DNA of 12,850 bases from VBAS01 sp964444975 (GTDB taxonomy: Bacteria; Bacteroidota; Bacteroidia; Chitinophagales; Chitinophagaceae). This document shows, in pieces, positions 12,371 through 12,850 of this stretch. How positions within the stretch are numbered: the stretch's first letter is position 1; the number at the start of each line of letters is the position of its first letter. Made by a program: the position numbers and the translations under genes. The notes beneath the pieces are model-generated. The model worked only from the letters and a program-made list of their open reading frames with translations, had not been told where the DNA came from and made no database searches. Where the stretch lies: NCBI GenBank assembly GCA_964444975.1, contig CAYUJD010000097.1, positions 1-12,850 of the forward strand, read 5' to 3'.

Positions 12371-12850
12371 ATGACAACACAACTTGAAGAACTTTACCTG
12401 GAAGCGGAAGCTGATATAAAAAATAATAATTATGCTGAAGCTTTTAAAAAGTACGAAACAATTTTGTATGAAGAGCCGGGCAACGGGCCTACACTGAATT
12501 CACTCGGATGGCTTTATAAAACGCAGATTGAAGATTATACAAAAGCCGAGTCGTATTATAAGGCCAGCATTAAAAGTGCATCGCTGTATCCGCATTCCTA
12601 TTTCAATTATGCCACACTGCTTACCGATATGGAGCGGTTTGAAGAGCTGGACCGGCATCTTGAAAAATGCCTGTCAGTTTCCACCATCGAAAAGTCGTGG
12701 GTGTACATGAAGTGGGGGTTTAAGGAAGAAATACTGCTGGATTTTCAAAAAGCCATTGAATACTATGAAAAGGCTATCCTGCTTTCTTTGAATGATGATA
12801 AAATAAAAGAATACAAGCAGCATATTGACCGTTGCCGGGAAAAAACCGAG
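12371..12850 (+). CDS. TPR-repeat protein, 3' end beyond the window
   Basis: Open from ATG 12371 to the last base (160 codons, no stop), so the gene is cut by the window edge. There is no signal peptide or membrane segment, so a cytoplasmic protein is expected. The sequence shows tetratricopeptide helices with roughly 34-36 residue spacing: ~4-37 (ADIKNNNYAEAFKKYETILYEEPG), ~38-73 (LGWLYKTQIEDYTKAESYYKASIK), ~74-107 (YFNYATLLTDMERFEELDRHLEKCL) and ~108-142 (FQKAIEYYEKAILLS). TPR proteins are scaffolds for protein contacts; no specific partner can be inferred. It begins 10 bases after the DHS-like stop, so the two likely form an operon. It does not look like a polyamine enzyme, and the functional link is unknown. 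Confidence 0.8.
   Translation, partial: MTTQLEELYLEAEADIKNNNYAEAFKKYETILYEEPGNGPTLNSLGWLYKTQIEDYTKAESYYKASIKSASLYPHSYFNYATLLTDMERFEELDRHLEKCLSVSTIEKSWVYMKWGFKEEILLDFQKAIEYYEKAILLSLNDDKIKEYKQHIDRCREKTE

Overview
The window looks like chromosomal DNA of a Bacteroidota, most likely of the Chitinophagaceae or a close relative. This rests on the protein families (DUF2911, TIGR02757, PepSY-like secreted proteins, a GH9 enzyme joined to a polysaccharide deacetylase, a sphingolipid-type fatty acid hydroxylase), on repeated TAnnTTTG-like -7 promoter elements, and on the near absence of Shine-Dalgarno sequences. There are no rRNA, tRNA, CRISPR, phage or transposase genes.

Layout. (1) 210-3528, plus strand: a secreted GH9 glycoside hydrolase, a polysaccharide-deacetylase module that appears to be its frameshifted C-terminal half, and a membrane fatty acid hydroxylase with its own promoter. 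(2) 3560-9738, minus strand. Reading downwards from 9738, this holds an ACP phosphodiesterase-like gene, a tandem pair of DUF2911 genes, asnB (asparagine synthetase), a cystathionine gamma-synthase/lyase-type enzyme, a TIGR02757 protein and a small unrecognised protein. (3) 10062-12850, plus strand: two tandem secreted PepSY-like genes, each with a promoter and a terminator, the second interrupted by an in-frame amber codon; then a deoxyhypusine-synthase-like gene and a TPR protein cut by the window end.

Most genes are ordinary housekeeping or metabolic genes and form no single pathway. The notable features are gene integrity and repeats. A dispersed C/G-rich palindromic repeat lies inside the end of the GH9 gene, just before a run of nine A residues; a -1 slip there would join GH9 to the deacetylase. 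A related repeat forms the last codons of the fatty acid hydroxylase and fills the gap between two convergent genes. A third, AATCATC-type repeat lies between the metB-like and TIGR02757 genes.

I found no convincing new multi-gene defence or mobile system. The best leads are the GH9/deacetylase split (decay, sequencing error or programmed slippage) and the amber-interrupted PepSY-like paralog, whose reading frame is intact on both sides of the stop and which has exactly the same length as its neighbour.
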